Positions 47,893-56,050 of a stretch of 64,000 bases of DNA are shown here, one piece after another. Below the pieces are notes generated by a model. It saw nothing but the letters and a program-made list of their open reading frames with translations, had not been told where the DNA came from and ran no database searches. Position numbers and translations under genes: made by a program. Within the stretch, counting starts at the first letter, position 1. Every line of letters starts with the position of its first letter. The DNA is taken from NCBI RefSeq assembly GCF_019967995.1, contig NZ_CP065377.1, forward strand, positions 1,302,001 to 1,366,000. Direction: 5' to 3'. The DNA comes from Faecalibacterium prausnitzii (GTDB lineage Bacteria > Bacillota > Clostridia > Oscillospirales > Ruminococcaceae).

Positions 47893-49830
47893 ATGAAAAC
47901 AATGCAGGAAGTTCAGACGCTCATCAGCGATCTGCAGCAGTTCTATACGGATGTGCGTCTGCTGGATGCAGCCACCATTGAGCGGATCGAAGAGGGTGTG
48001 CGCTCCAACCCCAACGCGGAAGAGCTGTGCTATGCCTGCCGCCACAGGAACCGCCGCTGCCACCACTGCGCGGTGAAGAATGCGTTCGAGAACCATGACC
48101 AGCGCACCAAGCTGGAATATTTCTCGCCGGACATCGTGCAGGTGTCGGCCAAATATATGGAGGTGGACGGAGCTCCCTATGTGCTGGAACTGCTGCAGCG
48201 GATGCACAGTGATACCATCGTCGAACCCGATGACACCGAGGCACTGTTCAGCGCGCTCTCCGGCTACAACACCAAGCTGTACCACGACCCTCTGACCGAC
48301 ATGTACAACCGCCGCTATTACGAGGAGATCGTCCGCGGCATGAAAGGCCCCATCGGCGTGGCGCTGATGGACCTGGACGATTTTAAGGTCTACAACGATA
48401 CCTACGGCCACCACGCGGGCGATATGGCCCTGAAGACCGCCGCCACCATCGTGCGCGGCTGCATCCGCCAGACCGATGCGCTGGTGCGCTTCGGCGGCGA
48501 CGAGTTTCTGCTCATCCTGCCCGGCATCCCGGAGGACTACTTCAAAATCAAACTGGAGCAGATCCGGGAAAAGCTCCATGACGCCATCGTGCCCGGCTAC
48601 AGCCACATGCGGCTTTCGACCAGCATCGGCGGGCTGATCCAGATGCCAAGCGACAGCATGGATGCCGTGGTCCGGCAGGCCGACCGGCTGATGTATCAGG
48701 CCAAGGTCCGGAAGAACTGCGTCGTCGTCTCCGGCGAGGTGCTCCAGGAGGATGCGCCGGGCCGCCGGGAGGAAAAGCCGCAGATCCTCATCGTGGACGA
48801 TTCCGCGATGAACCGCGCCATCCTGTCGGAGATCCTGTGCGGGGATTACCGCATCCTCGAAGCGGCGGACGGCGAGGAGTGCCTGAAAAAGATGCAGCAG
48901 CACATGGGCGATATCGCGCTGGTGCTGCTGGACCTTATGATGCCCAAGATGAACGGGTTTGAGGTGCTGGACTTCATGAACCGCAACCACGCCATCGAGG
49001 ATCTGCCGGTCATCATGATCTCCGGTGAGGACAGCGAGGAATCCGTCCGCCGCGCCTATGAGATGGGCGTTTCGGATTACGTAGCCCGCCCGTTCGACGC
49101 CCGCGTCGTCTACCGCCGGGTGTTCAATACCATCAAGCTCTATGCCAAGCAGCGGCGGCTGGTCAGCCTGCTGTCCGAACAGATCCGCGCGCGGGAGAGG
49201 AACACCTCCATGCTGGTGGGGGTGCTGAGCCAGCTGGTGGAGTTCCGCAACGGCGAGAGCGGGCTGCACGTTCAGCACATCCACCGCCTCACCGAGCGGG
49301 TGCTCGAAAAACTGCTCGAACGCCCCAACATCTACCACATCACCTCCGAGATGCAGGAGAATATCCCGCTGGCCTCGGCCCTGCACGACATCGGCAAGAT
49401 CGCCATCGACGAAAAGATCCTGAACAAGCCCGGCCGGCTGACCCCGGAGGAGATCGAGGTCATCAAGACCCATACCACCATCGGCGCGGACATGCTGAGC
49501 AAGCTGGACAACTTCTGCGAGGAGCCGCTGCTCCAGACGGCCTACAGCATCGCCCGCTGGCACCACGAGCGGTGGGACGGCCGCGGCTACCCGGACGGCC
49601 TGAAAGGGAACGAGATCCCCATCGAGGCGCAGGTGGTGGCGCTGGCCGACGTCTACGATGCTCTGACCAGTGACCGCTGCTACAAAAAAGCCTGCCCGCA
49701 CGAACAGGCAGTGAAGATGATCCTGAACGGCGAATGCGGCGCGTTCAACCCCATGCTTCTGGAATGCTTCGTCGAGATCGAAGACGACCTCAAGCGGGAT
49801 CTGGAAGAAGAGCACCGTAACAAAGCCTGA
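47893..49830 (+). CDS. GGDEF-REC-HD-GYP cyclic-di-GMP signalling protein
   Basis: 645 residues, soluble. Residues 1-125 form a PAS-like sensor with a Cys cluster C46-x2-C49-x6-C56-x2-C59. Then comes the GGDEF domain (about 129-285; RFGGDEF at 199-205, likely active), a receiver domain (about 297-415) with D302/D303, phosphoacceptor D347 and S377, but Arg399 in place of the usual Lys, and an HD-GYP domain (about 440-630; HDIGK 498-502, HHERWDG 557-563, GYP 565-567). It could make and hydrolyse c-di-GMP. ATG 47893 lies about 75 bases after a -10 TATAAT (47817-47822). Confidence 0.95.
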   Translation: MKTMQEVQTLISDLQQFYTDVRLLDAATIERIEEGVRSNPNAEELCYACRHRNRRCHHCAVKNAFENHDQRTKLEYFSPDIVQVSAKYMEVDGAPYVLELLQRMHSDTIVEPDDTEALFSALSGYNTKLYHDPLTDMYNRRYYEEIVRGMKGPIGVALMDLDDFKVYNDTYGHHAGDMALKTAATIVRGCIRQTDALVRFGGDEFLLILPGIPEDYFKIKLEQIREKLHDAIVPGYSHMRLSTSIGGLIQMPSDSMDAVVRQADRLMYQAKVRKNCVVVSGEVLQEDAPGRREEKPQILIVDDSAMNRAILSEILCGDYRILEAADGEECLKKMQQHMGDIALVLLDLMMPKMNGFEVLDFMNRNHAIEDLPVIMISGEDSEESVRRAYEMGVSDYVARPFDARVVYRRVFNTIKLYAKQRRLVSLLSEQIRARERNTSMLVGVLSQLVEFRNGESGLHVQHIHRLTERVLEKLLERPNIYHITSEMQENIPLASALHDIGKIAIDEKILNKPGRLTPEEIEVIKTHTTIGADMLSKLDNFCEEPLLQTAYSIARWHHERWDGRGYPDGLKGNEIPIEAQVVALADVYDALTSDRCYKKACPHEQAVKMILNGECGAFNPMLLECFVEIEDDLKRDLEEEHRNKA

Positions 49831-49840
49831 CAATCGCCCG

Positions 49841-49876
49841 AAAAAAACTTCGCGTACAGATGCGGAGTTTTTTCTT
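49841..49876 (+). terminator. terminator
   Basis: AAAAAAACTTCGC pairs with GCGGAGTTTTTTC. It ends the GGDEF-REC-HD-GYP transcript just before the bilQRS promoter. Confidence 0.82.
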
Positions 49877-49885
49877 TGCGAAAAT

Positions 49886-49902
49886 ACTTGACTTTGTCAA
49901 GT
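49886..49902. promoter_or_regulatory. candidate MarR (BilQ) operator
   Basis: ACTTGAC-TTT-GTCAAGT is a perfect 7-bp inverted repeat with a 3-base centre. It covers the -35 box of the operon promoter, the usual place for a MarR-type repressor site. Confidence 0.65.
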
Positions 49903-49916
49903 GAACGTGCTATACT
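49888..49916 (+). promoter_or_regulatory. promoter of the bilQRS operon
   Basis: TTGACT (49888-49893), 17-base spacer, TATACT (49911-49916). The -35 box lies inside the palindrome at 49886-49902. Confidence 0.82.
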
Positions 49917-49947
49917 CAGGCCGTTGAGAACGAAAGGAGCGGATCAT

Positions 49948-50358
49948 ATGGAACCGGCTACGGTATCCTCCTGCATTCTGACACTGCACAGGAGATTTGC
50001 CGCCTACACCACCCAGCGGCTGCAGGAGCTGGGCCTGAGCTTCGGGATGATGTACTTTGTCATCTATGTGGGCAAGCATCCCGGCTGCACCCCCTCGGAG
50101 CTGACGCAGAGACTGCATCTGGACTGGGGCCACTCCCAGCGCAGCCTCACCAAGCTGGCCGAGGATGGATTTCTCACCAAAGAAAAGAGCGGCCGCAGCT
50201 ACCATCTGGAACTGACCGAAAAGGGCCGGACGGCCTTTGCGGTCTGCCACCGGATGTTTTATGACTGGGACGCCCGGAACCTGACCGGCCTGACCGCCGA
50301 CGAGCAGCGCCAGCTGCTGGAACTGCTGCACAAAGCAGCACAGAAAGGAAGCATGTGA
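49948..50358 (+). CDS. bilQ: MarR-family regulator, likely BilQ
   Basis: 136 residues. A winged-helix MarR protein: PSELTQRLHLDWGHSQRSLTKLAEDGFLTKEKSGRSYHLELTEKGR contains the recognition helix and wing. Its gene position before the reductase and flavodoxin matches bilQ of the bilirubin reductase operon described in gut Firmicutes. ATG 49948 follows GAAAGGAGCGG; the upstream open frame to 49876 lies over the promoter. It probably represses its own operon through the palindrome at 49886-49902, with a tetrapyrrole as possible inducer (inference). Confidence 0.85.
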   Translation: MEPATVSSCILTLHRRFAAYTTQRLQELGLSFGMMYFVIYVGKHPGCTPSELTQRLHLDWGHSQRSLTKLAEDGFLTKEKSGRSYHLELTEKGRTAFAVCHRMFYDWDARNLTGLTADEQRQLLELLHKAAQKGSM

Positions 50359-50360
50359 TC

Positions 50361-51476
50361 ATGTATGAGACCATCCTGAGCCCTGTGAACTATGGGGGCC
50401 TGCAGCTGAAGAACCGCATCATTTTTGCGCCTACCACCTTCGGCCTGCCGGACGAAGAGTACCTTGCCGAGATCCGGCGGCTGGCCGAGGGCGGCTGCGC
50501 GATGCTCATCATCGGGGATGTGCCGGTGGGGAAGAGCAGGTTCGAAAAATCCCTCTTCGATGCAAAGGGGTTCGCGTTTTATCAGCAGATCGTGGAGATC
50601 GCCCACAAGGCGGATTGCAAGGTCTGCGCCCAGCTGCACCAGAGCGATTCCAACATGCTGGCGATGCTCAAATACATCCCCGCCGTGCTGGCCAAAAAGC
50701 TCACCCCGGACCAGCTGCGCGAAAAGCTGAACGCCGAAGTGGAGCCTTACATCACCAAAATGCCGAAGCGGAAGATCGAGGCCATCCTCGCAGGCTTCGG
50801 CAAGGCGGCGGTGCTGGCAAAACAGGCCGGGTTCGACATGGTGCAGGTGCACGGCGACCGGATGTGCGGCAGCTTCAGCTCGTCCATCTTCAATCACCGC
50901 ACCGATGAATACGGCGGCAGCGCCGAGAACCGCGCCCGCTTTGCTGTGGAAGCGGTCAGGGCCGTCCATACCGCCGTGCCGGAATTTCCCATTGACTACA
51001 AGCTGGCCGTCCGGCAGGAAGATCCCCATTACGGCAACGCAGGCGTTCTGGTGGAAGAACTGCCCGTCTTTGTGCCGCTGCTGGAACAGGCAGGCGTGAC
51101 CAGCTTCCATGTCACGCTGGCCAACCACTCGGCACTGGAAAACACCATCCCGCCCGCCAGCCACCCTGCCTTCGGCCAGCCGGGCTGCTTCCTCAAGTTC
51201 TGCGATGCCGTGCGGCAGTACACCCGCCTGCCCCTCTGCGGCGTGGGCGGCCTGAACGACCCCGATTTCGTGGAGCAGCAGCTTGCCTCTGGGCGCATCC
51301 AGTGCGCCGCCATGAGCCGCCAGCTTCTGGCCGACCCGGAGTGGGTGAACAAACTGCAAAAGGGGCAGGCAAAAACGATCCATCGCTGCGTCCGCTGCAA
51401 CAAAAAGTGCCTCGGCGGCCTGATGGCGCACCAGGGCACCCGCTGCATCTACGACGCACGGCGAGAAGAAAAATAA
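50361..51476 (+). CDS. bilR: bilirubin reductase (BilR), old-yellow-enzyme family
   Basis: 371 residues. An OYE/2,4-dienoyl-CoA-reductase-type TIM barrel that binds FMN (LKNRIIFAPTTF at the N-terminus, LPLCGVGGLND near the C-terminus). The C-terminal cysteines C343-x2-C346-x3-C350-x11-C362 fit the 4Fe-4S cluster of this family. The active-site stretch reads VQVHGDRMCG with Asp166 and Arg167, the HGDR motif reported for bilirubin reductases in place of the usual HGAH-x-Y. The protein would reduce bilirubin to urobilinogen in the cytosol. ATG 50361 was chosen; a GTG at 50355, overlapping the bilQ stop, is possible. Confidence 0.87.
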   Translation: MYETILSPVNYGGLQLKNRIIFAPTTFGLPDEEYLAEIRRLAEGGCAMLIIGDVPVGKSRFEKSLFDAKGFAFYQQIVEIAHKADCKVCAQLHQSDSNMLAMLKYIPAVLAKKLTPDQLREKLNAEVEPYITKMPKRKIEAILAGFGKAAVLAKQAGFDMVQVHGDRMCGSFSSSIFNHRTDEYGGSAENRARFAVEAVRAVHTAVPEFPIDYKLAVRQEDPHYGNAGVLVEELPVFVPLLEQAGVTSFHVTLANHSALENTIPPASHPAFGQPGCFLKFCDAVRQYTRLPLCGVGGLNDPDFVEQQLASGRIQCAAMSRQLLADPEWVNKLQKGQAKTIHRCVRCNKKCLGGLMAHQGTRCIYDARREEK

Positions 51477-51504
51477 ACACACACCGATGAAAAAGGAGAA
51501 TCGT

Positions 51505-51996
51505 ATGAGCTACTCGATCGTATACAGCAGCCAGACCGGCAACACAAAGCAGCTGGCAGAGACCCTTCGGGAAACGCTGCCGCAGGAAGGCTGCCGCTAC
51601 TTCGGCACACCGGCACAAGCCGCAGCGGAGGCCGACACCCTGTATGTGGGCTTCTGGACCGACCGGGGCCATGCAGATGCAGACTGCAACGCCTTCTTGA
51701 AAACGCTGCGCGGCAAAAAGGTCTTTCTGTTCGGCACCGCAGGCTTCGGCGGCAGCGCGGAGTATTTTGCAAAGATCCTGAGCGCCGTGCAGGCGGAGCT
51801 GGACCCCAGCAATACCGTTGTGGGGACCTATATGTGTCAGGGCCGGATGCCCCAGTCGGTGCGGCAGCGGTACGAAGCGATGAAGCAGCAGCCGAACCCG
51901 GCCTCCAATCTGGACATGCTGATCGAAAACTTTGACCGTGCATTGGCCCATCCGGATGCCGGAGACCTCGAACGCCTGAAACAGGCAGTGCAATAA
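51505..51996 (+). CDS. bilS: flavodoxin-like protein, likely BilS
   Basis: 163 residues. It opens MSYSIVYSSQTGNTKQLAETL, the flavodoxin FMN phosphate loop (SxTGNT). GFWTDRGHADADC and FLFGTAGFGGSAEYF are the next flavin-contact loops. In bilQRS the flavodoxin-like BilS is thought to supply electrons to BilR. ATG 51505 has AAAAGGAGAATCGT upstream; it follows bilR by 28 bases. The operon ends at the hairpin 52001-52045. Confidence 0.87.
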   Translation: MSYSIVYSSQTGNTKQLAETLRETLPQEGCRYFGTPAQAAAEADTLYVGFWTDRGHADADCNAFLKTLRGKKVFLFGTAGFGGSAEYFAKILSAVQAELDPSNTVVGTYMCQGRMPQSVRQRYEAMKQQPNPASNLDMLIENFDRALAHPDAGDLERLKQAVQ

Positions 51997-52000
51997 AACG

Positions 52001-52045
52001 CAAAAACGGCTGGCCCTCCTGGAGTACGGAGGGCCAGCCGTTTTG
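52001..52045. terminator. bilQRS terminator
   Basis: AAAACGGCTGGCCCTCC pairs with GGAGGGCCAGCCGTTTT, a 17-bp stem between the convergent bilS and fructose PTS genes. Confidence 0.9.
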
Positions 52046-52073
52046 CTGTGGATTCAATAAAACCGGAAGGGAG

Positions 52074-53990
52074 TTACTCGGTGCGGGTCTTCTTGAGCAG
52101 GCTCAGGATGACGGCACCCACGATGCTGCCAGCGGCCAGTGCCACCACATACATCAGGGCGTGGTCCACGACGGGGAAGACGAAGATGCCGCCATGGGGT
52201 GCGCGCAGGGCACAGCCAAAGGTCATGGAGAGCGCACCGGCCAGCGCTGCGCCGGCGACGCAGCTGGGCAGGATGCGGAGCGGGTCGGCGGCAGCGTAGG
52301 GGATGGCACCCTCGGTGACGAAGCACAGGCCCATGACGTAGTTCACGATGCCGTTGCGGCGCTCGTCGGGGGTCCACTTTTTGGGGCAGAAGGTGGTGGA
52401 GAGGGCGATGGCGAGGGGAGGCACCATGCCGCCCACCATGACGGCGGCCATGACCTCATAGTTGCCGGAGGCCAGCGCGGCCGTGCCGAAGACATAGGCT
52501 GCCTTGTTGCAGGGGCCGCCCATGTCCACGCTCATCATACCGGCCACGATGGCACCCAGCAGGACCTTGGAGGTGCCGCCCAAGGCGTTGAGCCAGTCGG
52601 TCATGGCGGTGTTGATCATGCCCATCACCGGGTTGATGCCGCACATCACAGCGCCCACGATGAGGATGCCGCCCAGCGGGTAGATGAGCATGGGGCGGAT
52701 GCCGTTCAGGCTGGCGGGGAGCTTTTCGGTGATCTTCTTCAGGAACTCGACCACATAACCGGCCACGAAACCGGCCAGCAGAGCCGCCAGGAAGCCGCCG
52801 GAGATGCCGGTGGTCTCACCGGAGGCAAGGCCCGCGAAGTTGGTGCCGTTCATGGCCAGAACGCCGCCTGCAAAGCCGACGGCCAGACCCGGACGGTCTG
52901 CGATGGACATGGCAATGAAACCGGCCAGGATGGGGAGCATGTAGCTGAAGGCGGCGCTGCCCACCGTCTTGAAGAAGGCTGCGATGGGGGTGTTCATGCC
53001 GAAGTTGGAGGGGTCGATGGTGTAATCGTCCAGCAGGAAGGCCAGCGCAATCATGATGCCGCCGCCCACGACGAAGGGCAGCATGTGGGAAACACCGTTC
53101 ATCAGGTGCTTGTACACGGTGTGGGCCGCGCTGTCGGAGGCACCGGGCGCATCGCCCGCGGCCTTGTCTTTGCTGTGGTAGATGGGCACCTCGCCCCGCA
53201 CGATCTTCAGGATCAGCTCTTCGGGCTTGTGGATGCCGTCGTCCACGCGGGTGAAGAGCACAGGCTTGCCGTCAAAGCGGGCAGTCTCCACGTTCTTGTC
53301 CGCCGCCACGATGATGCCGTCGCAGGCTGCGATCTCCTCGCGGGTCAGGATGTTCTTGGCACCGTCGGAACCGTTGGTCTCGACCTTCACAGGCAGCTCC
53401 AGTTTGGTGCCTGCCTTGGTCAGTGCCTCGGCGGCCATGTAGGTGTGGGCGATGCCGTTGGGGCAGGCCGTCACAGCCAGCACCCGGAAGCCGTCCTGCG
53501 GGATGGACTGGTCGGTGAAGCTCTCGCTGCCGAACTGTGCTTCCTCCTGCTTGTCGATGGCGTCCAAAAATGCCTGCGGCGTTTTGGCAGTGCGCAGCTG
53601 CTCCACGAACTCCTCGTTCATCAGCATCTGCATCATCCGGGCCAGCATATCCACATGCAGGCTGCCATTCTGCGGGGCCGCGATGGCGAAGAGCAGGTCG
53701 GTCTTGCCGTCGTCGTCGGGGTTGTACTGCACCGGGCTGCTCAGCCGCAGTGCGGCCAGACTGGGCCGGGTGACGACGTCGCTCTTGGCATGGGGCACCG
53801 TGATGCCGTTGTCCACGTAGGTGGAGCCTTCTTCTTCGCGGGCGTAGAGTGCCTTTTTATAGGCCTCTTTATCCAGAATGTTGTTGTGGGTGGATTGCAG
53901 CTCCACGACCTTGTCGATGATCTCTTCCTGATTGGATGCTGCAACATCCAGCGCAATGGCATTCAGGGAGAAAAGCGAGGTGATACGCAT
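52074..53990 (-). CDS. fruA: fructose PTS permease, fused EIIA-EIIB-EIIC
   Basis: 638 residues. The EIIA domain (1-150) has phosphohistidine His67 in GITVPHAKSD. EIIB (about 165-270) has phosphocysteine Cys176 in VTACPNGIAHTYMAAE. EIIC (about 295-635) is the membrane transport domain, with the family signature GGPCNKAAYVF. It takes up fructose and makes fructose-1-phosphate using HPr phosphate. It is the last gene of the fruR-fruK-fruA operon. ATG 53990 follows GAAAGGAGAATCCCCT. Confidence 0.96.
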   Translation of the reverse strand: MRITSLFSLNAIALDVAASNQEEIIDKVVELQSTHNNILDKEAYKKALYAREEEGSTYVDNGITVPHAKSDVVTRPSLAALRLSSPVQYNPDDDGKTDLLFAIAAPQNGSLHVDMLARMMQMLMNEEFVEQLRTAKTPQAFLDAIDKQEEAQFGSESFTDQSIPQDGFRVLAVTACPNGIAHTYMAAEALTKAGTKLELPVKVETNGSDGAKNILTREEIAACDGIIVAADKNVETARFDGKPVLFTRVDDGIHKPEELILKIVRGEVPIYHSKDKAAGDAPGASDSAAHTVYKHLMNGVSHMLPFVVGGGIMIALAFLLDDYTIDPSNFGMNTPIAAFFKTVGSAAFSYMLPILAGFIAMSIADRPGLAVGFAGGVLAMNGTNFAGLASGETTGISGGFLAALLAGFVAGYVVEFLKKITEKLPASLNGIRPMLIYPLGGILIVGAVMCGINPVMGMINTAMTDWLNALGGTSKVLLGAIVAGMMSVDMGGPCNKAAYVFGTAALASGNYEVMAAVMVGGMVPPLAIALSTTFCPKKWTPDERRNGIVNYVMGLCFVTEGAIPYAAADPLRILPSCVAGAALAGALSMTFGCALRAPHGGIFVFPVVDHALMYVVALAAGSIVGAVILSLLKKTRTE

Positions 53991-54027
53991 AGGGGATTCT
54001 CCTTTCCTTCGTTCAAAGCGTCACAGC

Positions 54028-54933
54028 TCAGAGCGCTGCGAGCAGTGCGTCGATCTCCGATTTTTTGGCCAGCCCCAGGCTGAACGCCGTGGCGCTGCCG
54101 CAGGCGGTGCCCAGGCGGAGGGCGTCGTCATAGCGGCCGGTCTGCAAATATCCGGCCACGAAGCCGGCTACCATGCTGTCGCCTGCGCCCACGCTGTTGA
54201 TGACCCTGCCCTTGGGGCAGCCGATGCGGTGCACGGCACCGGTCTCGTCCACCAGCAAAGCACCATCGCCCGCCATACTCACCAGAACGTTCCGGGCACC
54301 CTGCGTTTGCAGGGCGCGGGCAGCGGCGGTGATCTCCTCGTCGCCGGTCAGGACTCTGCCCACTAGCTCGCCCAGCTCGTGGTTGTTCGGCTTGATGAGG
54401 AAGGGGTGGTAGGGCAGAACGTTTGCCAGCAGGGCGCGGGTGGCGTCCACGACACAGCGCACACCCTTGCCGTCCAGCCGGGCCAGCAGCCGCTCGTAGG
54501 TGTCCTGCGGCATACTGGACGGGATGCTGCCTGCGAGGATGAGCACATCGCTTTCGGTCAGCGCATCGAGCTTTTCTTCCAGCGCGTGCAGGGCCGAAGC
54601 CGGGATGGCGGGGCCTGCGCCGTTCAGCTCGGTCTCCTCCCCGGCTTTGATCTTCACGTTGATGCGGGTCATGCCGTGGTCCAGATGAATGAAGTCGGTG
54701 CGCAGGCCCTGCGCGGCCAGACCGCGTTCCAGCCAGGCACCGGTCTCACCGGCCACGAAGCCCAGAGCCACGCTCTCGCAGCCCAGCTCGTGCAGCACAC
54801 CGGACACATTGATGCCCTTGCCGCCCAGCACACAGTCCTCCCCGGCGGCGCGGTTCACCTCGCCGACTTCCAGAGCCTTGTCCAGGCGGACGACGTAGTC
54901 GATAGCAGGATTGAACGTAACGGTATAGATCAT
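54028..54933 (-). CDS. fruK: 1-phosphofructokinase
   Basis: 301 residues, PfkB (ribokinase-like) family. It phosphorylates fructose-1-phosphate to fructose-1,6-bisphosphate. The start MIYTVTFNPAIDYVVRLD and GGKGINVSGVLHELG are the FruK N-terminal motifs; the catalytic GAGDSMVAGFVAGYL holds the anion hole and base Asp. Its start overlaps the fruR stop by 4 bases (ATGA), so translation is coupled. Confidence 0.96.
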   Translation of the reverse strand: MIYTVTFNPAIDYVVRLDKALEVGEVNRAAGEDCVLGGKGINVSGVLHELGCESVALGFVAGETGAWLERGLAAQGLRTDFIHLDHGMTRINVKIKAGEETELNGAGPAIPASALHALEEKLDALTESDVLILAGSIPSSMPQDTYERLLARLDGKGVRCVVDATRALLANVLPYHPFLIKPNNHELGELVGRVLTGDEEITAAARALQTQGARNVLVSMAGDGALLVDETGAVHRIGCPKGRVINSVGAGDSMVAGFVAGYLQTGRYDDALRLGTACGSATAFSLGLAKKSEIDALLAAL

Positions 54934-55685
54934 GATTCCGTCTCCTTTATCAAAGTGAATTGCCGGTATTTGGGGTTGGGGCAGCGGTTGGTCAGGATGG
55001 CACCGCTGTGCAGGTCGGTGATGACGGCGGGGTAGACTTTGGCGAACTTCGAGTCATCCACGAGGAACCAGGTCTCCCGCGCCCGGTGGACGGCAGCCGC
55101 CTTCACAGCGGCTTCCTCCGGGTCCGGTGTGGTGAACCCGGCCTCCAGCGCCACGCCGTTGGCCCCCATGAACGCTTTGGTGAAGTTGTACTGCTGGATG
55201 GCGCTGAGCGCCGTCGCCCCGATGATGGCTTCGGTCTGGGGTCGCAGCATTCCGCCGGGCAGGAACACCCGGCAGCCCTTCTGGGCCAGCAGCCGGGCAT
55301 GGGCTACGCCGTTGGTCACATAGCAGGCATGCAGGGCCGGGCCGGTCAGCGCCCGCGCCACCGCCAGTGTGGTGGAACCGGCGTCCAGAAAGATGAAATC
55401 CTCCGGCTCGATCAGGGCCGCTGCGGCCCGCGCGATGCTGTGTTTCTGGTCCACAGCCAGCTCTTCTTTGGCGGCCATGGTGGGTTCGTCGGTGCGGAAA
55501 GGGCTGTCCGGCAGGGTGGCACCGCCGTGGACTTTGTTCAGCTTGCCCAGTTTGTCCAGCTCGTTCAGGTCGCGCCGGATGGTGGATTCGCTTGCGCTCA
55601 GGGCCTCGCACAACTCCTGTACCGTAGCCGTCCGCTGGCGGGCCAGCAGATCCAGGATGAGGGCGAAGCGTTCTTCTGCCAACAT
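54930..55685 (-). CDS. fruR: DeoR-family regulator of the fructose operon
   Basis: 251 residues. The N-terminal DeoR helix-turn-helix is RQRTATVQELCEALSASESTIRRDLNELDKLGKLNKVHGGA. The C-terminal sugar-phosphate sensor domain has FLDAGSTTLAVARAL and ANGVALEAGFTTPDPEEA. It is expected to repress the operon until fructose-1-phosphate binds. ATG 55685 has AAGGAG 11 bases upstream; the GTG at 55697 touches that site. Confidence 0.93.
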   Translation of the reverse strand: MLAEERFALILDLLARQRTATVQELCEALSASESTIRRDLNELDKLGKLNKVHGGATLPDSPFRTDEPTMAAKEELAVDQKHSIARAAAALIEPEDFIFLDAGSTTLAVARALTGPALHACYVTNGVAHARLLAQKGCRVFLPGGMLRPQTEAIIGATALSAIQQYNFTKAFMGANGVALEAGFTTPDPEEAAVKAAAVHRARETWFLVDDSKFAKVYPAVITDLHSGAILTNRCPNPKYRQFTLIKETES

Positions 55686-56050
55686 GAAAATCTTCACTCC
55701 TTTTGGTGGATTGTGATTTTATTTGGAGCTTTCTGCGTCTCTCTGCCCCTATTATAGCAAAGAATACGTCAAAATCAATCACGAAATGCCAAAAAGAATC
55801 AACAAAAATAAACTGCAAAATTTGAGCATCTCGCACAAGAAGTGGGATACATGAAACGATTTTGCAGAAAAATGGAGCCGATTCTCACGCAAAACGCGGA
55901 AAATAGCTGCTTTGTCTGCTTCTTTGTGGCGGATTTTGACGGAATTGCGATTTCTGAATCTGAAGGAAAAAGAATCTTTGGCAGCTGGGTTGCGTGTGCT
56001 ATAATAAAGGTGTTCTATCTCTACATCTGCGCAAAAAGAGGAGCGATACG
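55686..56050. other. divergent intergenic region (fruR / HAD gene)
   Basis: 365 bases. Minus-strand -10 TATAAT (55756-55751) with -35 TTGATT (55778-55773) serves the fru operon. Repeated TTGATT-containing sequence on the minus strand at 55773-55803 may be the FruR site. On the plus strand TATAAT (56000-56005), within GTGTGCTATAATAAAGG, serves the HAD gene. Nothing else was recognised; the middle part is A/T-rich. Confidence 0.55.

Noticed and set aside
47686..49833. A 715-codon minus-strand open frame opposite the GGDEF-REC-HD-GYP gene
   Set aside because: Antisense shadow; the plus-strand protein has complete catalytic motifs.
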